DNA of 64,000 bases from Daucus carota subsp. sativus (lineage: Eukaryota; Streptophyta; Magnoliopsida; Apiales; Apiaceae), in assembly GCF_001625215.2 (NCBI RefSeq), contig NC_030383.2, positions 3,608,779 through 3,672,778 of the forward strand, given 5' to 3'. Positions 11,407-20,126 of the stretch are shown one piece after another (position 1 is the stretch's first letter; the number at the start of each line of letters is the position of its first letter). The notes under the pieces are model-generated. The model did no database searches. It worked only from the letters and a program-made list of their open reading frames with translations, and had not been told where the DNA came from. The position numbers and the translations under genes were made by a program.

Positions 11407-12051
11407 ATGAATAGTGTTGGTAATGATTCTAATTGTGAGGAGAAGCGCAGGCATGTCAGAGATGATGATCATGTACCTTATGACATGTTTGCGGAGCATA
11501 ATTGGGATGATGATTTCGACGTAGATTGTGGAGGTTCTTGGACGCTGAAGGAGCAGAATGAGAAAACTGGAGAGGATGGCAGAGAAGAACGGTATGGGCA
11601 CAGGACTTCTGGTTCTGGACTTGATTGGACTAGTTTCGGGTTTAAGTCCAGCGGTTTTGGTAAGGATGATGGATTTTTGCAGGGGAATCGAGGTGTGATA
11701 AGGCGGTGTGTGAGGGAAGAGGGGGAGTTGGTAAAGGATTTGAAATTGTCGGGAGGGGGGAGGAAGGGATTAGACGACCAGGAGGGGAGTTTTGGTGGAT
11801 TTGAGAAGCATACGAGAGGGATTGGGATGAGGTTGCTTGAGAGAATGGGGTATAAAGGAGGTGGGCTTGGGAGGAATGAAGAAGGGATTGTGGAACCTGT
11901 TGAGGCGAAAGTAAGGCCTAAAGCTATGGGACTGGGATTTAAGAATTTCAAGGAAGTGAGTCTGCCGAAAGGGAAAGAATTCAAAGAGAGGAAGTTGTTT
12001 TGTGATGCAATGCGGACAGAAGGGAAGAGACTGTCTAAGCGAGCTTTTTGA
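11407..12051 (+). CDS. G-patch domain protein, small
   Basis: A single-exon frame encodes 214 residues, with MNSVGNDSNCEEKR at the start. The first 130 residues are acidic and Gly-rich (DDHVPYDMFAEHNWDDDFDVD, then GRDE-rich text). A G-patch follows at about residues 135-178: GIGMRLLERMGYKGGGLGRN, then EEGIVEPVEAKVRPKAMGLGF. The repeated glycines and hydrophobic positions fit the consensus well. G-patch proteins bind RNA or activate DEAH-box helicases in splicing and ribosome assembly. Which helicase partner this one uses cannot be read from the sequence. The C-terminus (FKERKLFCDAMRTEGKRLSK) is basic and helical-looking. A long frame on the opposite strand is a codon-bias shadow. Confidence 0.85.
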   Translation: MNSVGNDSNCEEKRRHVRDDDHVPYDMFAEHNWDDDFDVDCGGSWTLKEQNEKTGEDGREERYGHRTSGSGLDWTSFGFKSSGFGKDDGFLQGNRGVIRRCVREEGELVKDLKLSGGGRKGLDDQEGSFGGFEKHTRGIGMRLLERMGYKGGGLGRNEEGIVEPVEAKVRPKAMGLGFKNFKEVSLPKGKEFKERKLFCDAMRTEGKRLSKRAF

Positions 12052-12665
12052 GATGATGAAGAAGAGTAATATTGAGAAACGGATAGAAAGCTGATTGTGG
12101 TACGAATAAGTGCTTCTAACTTATAAATCCAGAATCCGACCAAACACCGTTGTTTCCTCACATTTTAGCTTGTTTCTGGTAGTAGATTGCCATGAAGTTG
12201 TTGCCACTCAGGTCAATGACACCTCACTAAGCCATGGTTAATAGAAAGGTTGAAACAACATTAAAATTAATAAATATTAAGTATAATTTTATATGCATCA
12301 TTAAAAATTATTAACACACGTATATAATAGTGTGTAGGGCTATTTATATTGTTGTAGAAGCTACTGAAAGGCAAGTCCCTGTTCTTTGTCTACGATTAAA
12401 CTTAAATATGATGATTTTAAGCTCCATATGAGTAATAAATTCAACGCCGATCTGCTATTGTCTTCAGTCATATTCCCCGTTATGATATGCTGTAGTACAT
12501 TTCTATGTGATAGCAGAGTTTTTAACCGTAATCGAAACGAGTATGAATATGATGCACAAAATTAAAACCGGAATTTGCGATTTTACTCTAAAACGGTACC
12601 AGTCCTCCCTTTTTGAGGCCATGTTGCTACGTACATAAGGATTTAAAAGCGTTAAAAGAATACGA
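12052..12665. other. 3' flank of the G-patch gene, no gene seen
   Basis: About 600 bp of AT-rich sequence separate the G-patch stop codon from the tRNA gene. I see no coding frame or transposon termini. Confidence 0.5.
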
Positions 12666-12738
12666 GCCGTCTTAGCTCAGCTGGTAGAGCGCGTGACTTT
12701 TAATCCCGTGGTCGTGGGTTCGATTCCCACAGACGGCG
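12666..12738 (+). tRNA. trnK-UUU: tRNA-Lys (anticodon UUU)
   Basis: This 73-nt cloverleaf has acceptor strands GCCGTCT/AGACGGC with discriminator G, D-arm GCTC...GAGC, anticodon loop CTTTTAA (anticodon TTT), and T-arm GTGGG-TTCGATT-CCCAC. Internal A and B box promoter text is present (TAGCTCAGCTGG and GGTTCGATTCC). A T-run shortly downstream (12744-12749) suits RNA polymerase III termination. There is no intron and no encoded CCA, as expected for a nuclear gene. The anticodon stem reads CGTGA against TCCCG. It therefore has a T-C mismatch at the middle pair, where the usual plant form is CGTGG/CCACG. This may make it a slightly degenerate copy. Confidence 0.93.
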
Positions 12739-13046
12739 TAAGGCTTTTTTGAACACGAAAACTATCTACTCCAATTATTAATGTGTGCTTGGACTATTTT
12801 ATTGAGATAGATTAGAGTGCATTTTTCTCCGCTAATAAGTCTAGCGGTGGGACAGAGATGATATGAACATAAACGAAGTTACAGTGACATGAAAGAAAAC
12901 CAGAACTTGCTTAATTAGAAATTTAGAACCTGTTTTGCAGAATTTAAGATGGGCTCGAATCTAATAAACAGTTTTAAATTAGTAAGAACATAAACTTATC
13001 TGGAAAATGGAGTCGGCACATGTTTTAAATTTATTCAAGACTCTTA

Positions 13047-13282
13047 TGTTGTGTTTGGTTGGGATAAAAATAAATGGAGGAAATGAAATGAGATTTGAAC
13101 TATAATTTAATTGAATGTATGATAATTTCATTTCTCCCACCATTTCATTCCTATCACTCTTAACTAATCATACAAAATTTACACTCACTCATTTTTTTCA
13201 AAGTTATCTCTCTTACACTTTATTCTTTTCTTTTATATATACTCATTTAATTCGATTCCATTTATCTCAACCAAACACAACA
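13047..13282. mobile_element. Tourist-like MITE (TTA target duplication)
   Basis: The 236-bp element has a perfect 15-bp terminal inverted repeat, TGTTGTGTTTGGTTG, and is flanked by TTA on both sides (13044-13046 and 13283-13285), as for PIF/Harbinger Tourist elements. It is absent from the matching place in the downstream duplicate, so it inserted after the duplication or was lost there. Confidence 0.85.
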
Positions 13283-13602
13283 TTAGATCTGTTGTAATCC
13301 GTAGAAATTTCTCCGGGCTATAGTATGATGTATTCCTTTCGAAATTTCTCAAGACGTGTAAAGAAATTTAGCAGCCCAATAAATTCATTTGGAGAAAAAC
13401 AACGACCAACCAGCAAGAAGCTCAGTAGTAATTGAGTCGCACCTCTTACGTCTTCATTTATTATATCCGCGAGAGCGCAAGTAATTAACTTTTGAAAAAA
13501 AGAACAAATAGTTTGAATTTGAATCACCTCTGGCAGTTTGGCGTACAAGTCTATCCCATTGCATTTGTCAAAAAAAAAAAAAAAAGTCTAACCCATTGCA
13601 CT

Positions 13603-13967
13603 CAGTGTTACAGAAATCGGAACTAATCGGTTGAGCTACCGATTCAGAGATTAATCGGAAATCGGAGATTAATCGGAAGGATTAATCGGAGTGAAAATCG
13701 GATTTATTTTAATATTAAAATATTATTTAATATTTAATTATTATTATATTAGTTATTTAGTAACTAATATATTTACAATATTCATAAACCCTATAATTAT
13801 TCATATTTAAAGTAATATAGTATTTTAATTTTAATAATTTATCATATATACTTCGATTAAGAAATATATATAAGGATTAATCGGATTTCAGAAATCGAAT
13901 CGGTGGCCGACCTTGCAGGGGATTAATCGGGGATTAATCGGTTAAATCGGGGATTTTTAGAACACCG
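13603..13967. mobile_element. hAT-like MITE next to the TATA box of the peptide-gene copy 1
   Basis: The 365-bp element begins CAGTGTTACAGAAATCGG, and its right end in reverse complement begins CGGTGTTCTAAAAATCCC. It is rich in AATCGG words near both ends. Flanks ATTGCACT (13595-13602) and ATTGCAAT (13968-13975) form an 8-bp target duplication with one mismatch. The downstream duplicate reads ATTGCACTGGTATAAATAG without interruption, which directly shows the empty site. The element ends 10 bp before the TATA box. Confidence 0.85.
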
Positions 13968-13977
13968 ATTGCAATGG

Positions 13978-13985
13978 TATAAATA
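13978..13985 (+). promoter_or_regulatory. TATA box of peptide-gene copy 1
   Basis: TATAAATA lies 49 bp upstream of the ATG at 14034. It matches the TATA box of the intact copy at 19098-19105. Confidence 0.55.
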
Positions 13986-14544
13986 GTCAACTAGGGCTAA
14001 TGAAGTTTTTATATCACCCTCTTTATAGCAACCATGGCTTTCTGTTTCTTGGCGAGAATTATGTTGGCAACCCTGATAATCGTCATCTTCAGCCTGCAGT
14101 TGCAGCTGGTTTCAACTCATGCAGCCGGAGGTATGTAACCTTTCTTTTCAAACTAGCAAGTCCTTATAATTGGCCAATACATAGGCTAAGTGATTTTTAA
14201 CTTATAAGTCATTTTTTTAAATCAGCAAACACTACTTGCCCGTTCGAGTCCTTATAATTTGTTGTATGCTTTTCGATGAATTAATTTTTAAATTTTCTTT
14301 TGTGAAATTTACCGTAAATTATAAGAGCATCTCCAAGAATCCCCGTTCGAGTTTCGGAGTCGGTGATGAGTATTGAATTCGGGGATGAGGGGCATGGATA
14401 ACACTCCCCGAATCCGAAGTGTCCCCTGCCCATCCCTAATACTATCAATGTCGCAGTTGCAGGTGAAAAGAGGAGCATACTGTTATCTCCTCCAGATCAC
14501 GGATTTGACGGACGGGACATTATTCGCATTCCTCACACTCCTAA

Positions 14545-15235
14545 AGGGCTGAGCGTTCGGTCGGTTCGGTCCAGAACCGGACCGAACCGAATGGACCGAG
14601 GACCGAATTTCTGAAATTTTCTGGACCGGACCGGACCGAAATTTGCATATGGACCGAACCGGGACCGAACCGAAATAATTCGGTCGGTTCGGTCCGGACC
14701 GCCAGAACCGAAATTTTGTATTAATTTAAGGGAAGCACAAGTGCACAACTCGATGCCTTATCGGCTGGTCTACTGGCTGAAGAAGACAAGTTAGGAGCTA
14801 TATACTTTGATGAAGTATTTTGCTGGCAATTTCTTGTGGAAACAAAGGTAGTATAAGTTTTGCTTCACTTCCATGCCGATCATATTAGTTCAGTAATTTT
14901 CAATGCAGCAGAGGTGCTATGCTGCGTGTGCGCGGCGCTCGGAGAGAGTGGGATAGCAGATTAGGTAATAGATATAATAGATTAGGTATTGTATAGACTA
15001 TAGACTATAGTCATATAGAATATGTTAAGTAATATATAAAATATATATATATAAACTTCGGTCCATTCGGTCCAGGACCGAAGATTTTCGCTGAGGACCG
15101 GACCGGACCGTATTTTATTTCGGTCCGGACCGAAATACCCGAACAGACCGAAATTTTTGAAAATTAGGACCGAACCGGATCGAAATTATTCGGTTCGGTT
15201 CGGTTTTTCGGTTTCGGTCCGGTTTTGCTCAGCCC
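14545..15235. mobile_element. 691-bp non-autonomous DNA element inside peptide-gene exon 2
   Basis: The element has terminal inverted repeats GGGCTGAGC / GCTCAGCCC and subterminal arrays of GGACCGAA and CGGTTCGG words at both ends. TAA flanks it on both sides (14542-14544 and 15236-15238). Removing the insert and one TAA restores a sequence of exactly the same length as copy 2 at this place. A TAA duplication suggests a PIF/Harbinger-like element, although a 4-5 bp duplication (CTAA or CCTAA) fits equally well. It has no transposase and contains the exon-like segment at 14731-14847. Confidence 0.75.
14731..14847 (+). other. Exon-like 39-codon segment carried in the element, possible captured gene fragment
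   Basis: After an acceptor-like TTAATTTAAG, 117 nt read openly as GSTSAQLDALSAGLLAEEDK then LGAIYFDEVFCWQFLVETK, and are followed by a GTAGTA donor-like site. The composition looks like a real protein exon, unlike the GGACCG-rich sequence around it. I do not recognise the donor gene. It could be a fragment picked up by the transposon, or chance. Confidence 0.4.
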
Positions 15236-15400
15236 TAATAACGATCGTTTGTATTCAAAGGCAGCATCACGACGCCAAGCACTTCAAGATCCAAAGCCGC
15301 CGCTCCATTCTCCTCCACCTCCGGTTGGAAGCCGTCCTGTTTACCCACCTTGACATGAGTCAGGATCGCTGTGGAAATAAGTATAATTATGAGTGACAGA

Positions 15401-16175
15401 CATGCTAGCTGGAGCCTATTTGTCTTGCCTGGGTTTAAAGCTCAGTTTTTAAGCTATTTTTGATTAAACTTGAGAATGTATGTTTGTATAATATGATTTA
15501 AAATTTTAAATAAATTTGAAATTGACTTAAAATCAAAAATTAGTTTGAGTTATTTTTTTTAGTGAATTAAATTTTTTTAAACTTTTGTTTTGATAAAGAC
15601 CAATATTTTTAGACAAAATTAAAAAAAATTAAAAAATAATATTTACAAGTACTTTTTCGAAATACATTGAAATGCGTGAAAAGATTATAATGTCAATTTT
15701 TTTCAAGACGGAGAGAGTATTAAACATACAAACCGATGGAGTTATTATGATTTCTTATCAATTGCGGTCCCTTGCTAAGTTTTTTTTTTTCTTTCCAGGC
15801 ATACTTTAGTCTTCAGTTCGTCACAGCGACGGCCCACTCTATCCACGCCAACTATAACAAGCTTACCCGTGTTTATTCGTTGGGATTAAATAAGAAATAT
15901 TATTATAATTTCTTAAAAATTATTTTCACGTCGATTAAATAAAATTATATTTAGAATTTGTTTAAAAACTATAGCATTTTAATATTTAGTTGGAGAAAGT
16001 ATTATTTATTCTCCAAACAAATCATTTTTAAAGGATTATAAATCTCTCACTATAATCGGATCCTATGCAAATAAATATGGGATTAGCATATTTGAAGAAT
16101 AATAGTCCAATCTCATATGTTATCTCTCAGAACAAATATAATATTAAAAATATAAGGAATCATAATCCAATCTTA
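15401..16175. other. AT-rich spacer between the duplicates
   Basis: No gene is seen. The word GACGGAGAGAGTATT near 15708 resembles one end of a Stowaway-type element, but a partner end was not found. Confidence 0.4.
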
Positions 16176-16397
16176 GGGGTGTTTGTTTCCGGCTTAAAAG
16201 CCGGACTTCTAGGGTTATAAGTTATACTGTTTGGATAAAAAGTCAAGAAGCACTTATAAAAAGCTAGGAATGCTAGTTTTTGTTTCAGGGTTTCGGCTTC
16301 TTTTCCAAAAACTTTAATCACTTATAAGTTTTAACTTCTATTTCACTTGTTTATTTTAAGCAAGAAGCACTTATTTTAAAATTACCCAAACGGCCCC
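16176..16397. mobile_element. Tourist-like MITE, 222 bp
   Basis: The ends are GGGGTGTTTG... and, in reverse complement, GGGGCCGTTTGGG. TTA flanks both sides (16173-16175 and 16398-16400). Internal inverted words CTTATAAGTTTTAACTTC and AGAAGCACTTAT are typical of short foldback Tourist elements. It has no coding capacity. Confidence 0.75.
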
Positions 16398-16652
16398 TTA
16401 TAACTAATAACTAATCTTTATAAAATGTCAATACAAAATAACTATATTTTAAAAATAATATATTATTAATATAATACTATATTTATTAAAATAATATACA
16501 TGTCATATAAATTATTAAAATAAATATATATTCAAAAGATAATCATACCTCTGTAATTTCGCGAGCACAACCATTAACTCTTCTCAAAAAGCCACGTACG
16601 TACTAATGGAATTGTTCAGACTGTTTGTAGTGGAGGCAAATTTTCTTGGTTA

Positions 16653-17448
16653 AAGAGCATCTCCAACCATACAAAGCCCTTGGCTAAAAATTGAGTTAAC
16701 ATTTCAAAATTAAAAAATATAGCCAACGTCTTGAAAAAATAGCACTCCAACCACACTAATCTGTTGTCTATAATTTTAGCCAACCTCCCATGGATAGTTA
16801 TATTTGTCGAACCTCTACAGGTCTGTAAGAGCATCTCCAACTATACAAGGCCCTTGGCTAAAAAATGAGTTTGCATTCCAAAATTAAAAAATATAGCCAA
16901 CGTCCTGAAAAAATAGCACTCCAACCACACTAATCTGTTGTCTATAATTTTAGCCAACCTCCTATGGATGGCTATATTTGTCGAACCTCTACAGGTCTGT
17001 AAGAAATCTGTAGGAAGATTACACATCATTTATTACTGTATTAAACTGATATATTCTATTTTAACAATCTAAAATATTAATAACATACTATTTTTAAATT
17101 ATAGCCAACCAGTATAGCCAATACCATTGAAGCAAAATTTGTTACAGGTTCAGGAAATTTTACATAATGTCTTACAGGTCCAATTTAGCCAACGATTATA
17201 GCCAACACCGTTGGAGATGCTCTAAGAAATCTGTAGGAAGATTACACATCATTTTTTACCCTATTAAACTGATATATTCTATTTTAACAATTTAAAATAT
17301 TAATAACATACTATTTTTAAATTATAGCCAACCAATATAGCCAATACCATTGAAGCAAAATGTCTTACAGGTTCAGCAAATTTTACATAATGTCTTACAG
17401 GTCCCATTTAGCCAACGATTTTAGCCAAAAGCGTTGGAGATGCTCTAA
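16653..17448. mobile_element. MITE with each half tandemly duplicated (A-A-B-B)
   Basis: The outer ends are AGAGCATCTCCAAC (16653) and GTTGGAGATGCTCT (ending about 17448), a very common plant MITE terminus. Inside, the left half occurs twice (from 16653 and from 16828, about 175 bp each) and the right half twice (from about 17002 and from 17223, about 222 bp each). Each half copy carries its own terminal sequence. Internal TATAGCCAAC words recur. The minus-strand 74- and 62-codon frames here are products of the repeat. Confidence 0.75.
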
Positions 17449-18415
17449 CACACCCACTCAAACACAATTAGTGTGCGTTTGGTCTATTCTATTTTTTTTT
17501 TATTTTTGCTAAATCGGTTGGTCTATTCTATTGAGGCAAATTAAAGTGGCAATTTTTTTCTCTTAGTTATTTTCTCTGTTAATAAGTCTAGCGGTGGGAC
17601 AGAGATTGTATGAACATAACGGAAGTTGCAGTGATAAGAAAGAAGACTAGAACTTGCTTAATTAGAGCATGTTTTGGCAGAATTTAAGATGGGGTTGAAT
17701 ATACTAGACTTTCTACGCATTTTTTTACATTTTCTTTCTCAGATGTTTTTTTCGATTTTTAAAATTTTAAAATTCTTAATATTAATAAAATTATATAATA
17801 TAGAAATTACATACATTCACAATTTTTCTCTATTATATCTCACCACTTTATTCACTTTTGTTTCTATTTCCCACCACTTTATACATTTCCTAACTTCCGC
17901 ACCAACCCGTTTCTAAACAAATTGAAGGCATGGGGACTATTATTTTTATTATAATTATTGTTTTTGTAACATGCATTTTCAAATTACTAAGAATATAAAG
18001 TTATCTAGAAAAATATTAAATCAAAATTTCACTTAATCTTCAACGCTTTTAAATCGGTTTTTGCTGCTGTATTACTTCGAAATTTCTCCGGGCTACAATT
18101 TGATGTAATCTTCGAAATTTCTCAAAGACTTGTGGAAATTTAGCAGCTCATGCAAAGCGAAATAAAGACCTGTACCATGCATACACACAGTTGCTAGTTT
18201 GCTACCGATCAGCAAGAAGCTCCTAATTGAGTTGCACTTCGGTACGTCTTTATTTACTAGCTCCCTCCATTAGTTGATTTTGCTCATGTAAATTTTTTTT
18301 TTTAAAAAAAATCATTGGTCACTTAATTTTGTAACTAATTTATAATTTTTTTACAAATATTAATTGTATTTAAACTTTTTAGAAAAGGATATTTTAGAAA
18401 ATGGGTTACATAATT

Positions 18416-18640
18416 GCTCCCTCTGTACTAGCTAGCAGGTTCTTTATTTTACTTTTTGGCACGCATTTTGTCTCTCATGTGAATGTATTTTTTAATATTT
18501 TTAATTTTTTATATTCAGAATAAATGTTTGACGTTTAAACTTTTATTTAAAAAAAATAAATTAAAAAAATGTTACAAAATTATATTTTATAAGAGTTTTA
18601 AAATGCGTGCAATCATTAAATGTAGTACTGACGGAGGGAG
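18416..18640. mobile_element. Stowaway-like MITE (decayed)
   Basis: The left end GCTCCCTCTGTAC and the right end GACGGAGGGAG (followed by TA) form a CTCCCTCCGT-type inverted repeat. The inner words GGCACGCATTTT and AAAATGCGTGC are also inverted. The left TA is not clear, so the boundary is approximate. Confidence 0.55.
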
Positions 18641-18689
18641 TATCCTCTCAAGGCACCTTATAATCTGTGTCAAAATTAAATCAACAAAT

Positions 18690-18935
18690 ACGGGTCGTTT
18701 GGATGCGCTTAAAATAAGTGCTTATTGCTTAAAATAAAAAGAGAAGTGGAAGTTAGAGGTAAGTTAAGATTTATAAGTGATTAAAGTGTTCGATAAAGAA
18801 GGAGAAGGCGTTGAAATAAAATTTTTAATTTTTTATAAGTATTTTTTTACTTTTTACCCAAACGATAGAAATAAATGTTCTTAATTTATAAAAACCACCT
18901 GCCGGGTTTTTAAGCCCGTCCAAATACACCTATAA
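18690..18935. mobile_element. Tourist-like MITE, approximate ends
   Basis: The left end GGTCGTTTGGATGCGCTTAAAA and the right end GTCCAAATACACC are roughly inverted. The pattern resembles the GTTTGG-ended elements at 13047 and 16176. No clean target duplication is visible. Confidence 0.4.
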
Positions 18936-19097
18936 AAGTTCAACTAATTTGTGAGGGAGGATTCATGGAAAGATCGAGTACCATATGGACGATATCACAA
19001 GTAATTACTTTTTGAAAAAAAGAACAAAGAATTTGGAATTTGAATCACCTGTGGGGCCTGTGGCGTACAAGTCTAATACTGTATCCCATTGCACTGG

Positions 19098-19105
19098 TAT
19101 AAATA
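19098..19105 (+). promoter_or_regulatory. TATA box of the intact secreted-peptide gene
   Basis: TATAAATA lies 73 bp upstream of the ATG at 19178, in a context (CATTGCACTGGTATAAATAG) shared with copy 1. Confidence 0.6.
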
Positions 19106-19177
19106 GTGAACTAGGGCCAATGAAGTTTTTATATCACCCCCTTTGTATAGAAGTAAGAGAAAGGTTACAGAGCAACC

Positions 19178-19560
19178 ATGGCTTTCTATTTCTCAGCGAG
19201 AATTATGTTAGCAACCCTAATGATCGTCATCTTCACCCAGCAGTTGCACCTGGTTTCAACTCATGCCGCCGCAGGTATGTAACCTTTGTTTTCAAACTAG
19301 CATGTCCTTATAATTTGCCAATACATTATGGCGGTATTTGGCTGCGTGGTATTTTTAACTTATAAGCAGCTTAAATGATGTACTTGTCATTTGCAGATGA
19401 AAAGATCAGGAGCATGCAGAGCACTCTTCGCATTACTCACAGTCCTGAAATTGATCGTTTGTATTCGAGGGCAGCATCACGACGCCTAGCGCAAAATACA
19501 AAAGTGGTACCGCGGCCTTCTCCTCCACCGCCGGCTCACAGGCCTCCCACTTACCCATGA
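19178..19560 (+). CDS. Small secreted proline-rich peptide precursor, family not recognised
   Basis: Two exons, 19178-19274 and 19397-19560, join in phase 1 (G|AT) to give 86 residues. Residues 1-31 form a clear secretory signal: MAFYFSARIMLATLMIVIF, then a segment ending STHAAA. A charged middle part follows (DEKIRSMQSTLRITHSPEID), then RLYSRAASRRLAQNTK with a dibasic RR. The tail is VPRPSPPPPAHRPPTYP at the C-terminus. This is the architecture of plant peptide-hormone precursors: signal, variable spacer, processed C-terminal motif. SPPPP text suggests proline hydroxylation and arabinosylation. There are no cysteines in the mature part. The motif does not match CLE, CEP, PSK, RGF, IDA or PIP as I know them. 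Copy 1 conserves DRLYS-K/R-AASRR and the SPPPP...RP-YP tail. Two exons with conserved splice sites and a TATA box support a real gene. Function is unknown. Confidence 0.75.
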
Positions 19561-19600
19561 CATGACTGAAAGAAAATTGAACACCTCACGAGTGAATATA

Positions 19601-20125
19601 AATGTAACCACATATATATGTATTTGCTTTTAGGACTCCAAGAAGATTGTATTCTGAATTTTTGTTGTATTCTTCTGAAGCTCATGCATCAGCTATATAT
19701 TGAGGCTATTCACAACCTCCTTTCCGTCATTTCAGCAACTGCCTCGTCACGTAGTAGTCACTTATCAACTTAAGAGATAGTACGCCCTTTTGTTTAACGT
19801 AAACTTATTTTATAGGTTAATTCAAAATACATGGCTAAGTCAAAGCCACAAAACTAACAATGACGATTCAGTTACAATAATAATAAGTATTATTACAACT
19901 TTGTCGAATTGAATTTGAAAATTAAACAGTTTGCTTTCGAATCTTGGGCTGATATGTAAAATAAGTTCGAGTTGTTTTCTGGTTATGGTTCCGACAGTAT
20001 GCATGCTGCCCTTTCCATTATGTTCTGTATTAGTAATATTTGGATTGCTTTCTCTGAGAGCTGTTAAACATCAAAATTGGTAGTGTGATGTGACTAGGGT
20101 CATATCAGTTTGTAGTCCTCGGTGA
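19601..20125. other. 3' flank of the peptide gene, no further gene
   Basis: The sequence immediately after the stop codon is probably the transcript's 3' untranslated region. I see no other feature to 20125. Confidence 0.45.
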
Positions 20126-20126
20126 G

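Larger units (their letters stand above)
14034..15357 (+). pseudogene. Secreted proline-rich peptide gene, copy 1, interrupted by a 691-bp element
   Basis: Exon 1 (14034-14130, donor GTATG) encodes a signal peptide, MAFCFLARIMLATLIIVIF..., and ends in the same phase as copy 2. Exon 2 starts at 14463 after TTGCAG. It reads EKRSILLSPPDHGFDGRD and then IIRIPHTPK up to the insertion at about 14545. Beyond the insertion the same frame resumes (NDRLYSKAASRRQAL) and ends KPPLHSPPPPVGSRPVYPP with a stop codon at 15355-15357. Apart from the insertion the frame is open. Relative to copy 2 there are about 12 extra codons early in exon 2 and a shorter leader. The product is broken unless the insert is spliced out. 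The family is unknown to me. Confidence 0.7.
12782..15400 (+). repeat. Upstream copy of a segmental direct duplication
   Basis: This segment is homologous to 17471-19600. Shared stretches include the AATAAGTCTAGCGGTGGGAC block (about 12834 and 17580), the GAAATTTCTCCGGGCTA block (about 13305 and 18078), the TTTTGAAAAAAAGAACAAA block (about 13490 and 19010), the TATA region and both exons of a small secreted-peptide gene. The two copies differ mainly by transposon insertions and small indels. Confidence 0.85.
17471..19600 (+). repeat. Downstream copy of the segmental duplication
   Basis: This is homologous to 12782-15400 and holds the intact small peptide gene. It lacks the Tourist, hAT-like and 691-bp insertions of the other copy. 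It has its own extra sequence at about 17700-17935 and 18250-18960, including MITE-like ends. Confidence 0.8.

Noticed and set aside
11478..12161. A 227-codon minus-strand frame opposite the G-patch gene
   Set aside because: It is an antisense shadow of the Gly/Glu-rich coding strand, with Ser/Pro-rich low-complexity translation and no domain.
16616..17029. Two similar minus-strand frames (74 and 62 codons) that look like a duplicated small gene
   Set aside because: They are the duplicated left halves of a MITE and include its terminal inverted repeat. The similarity is due to the repeat.
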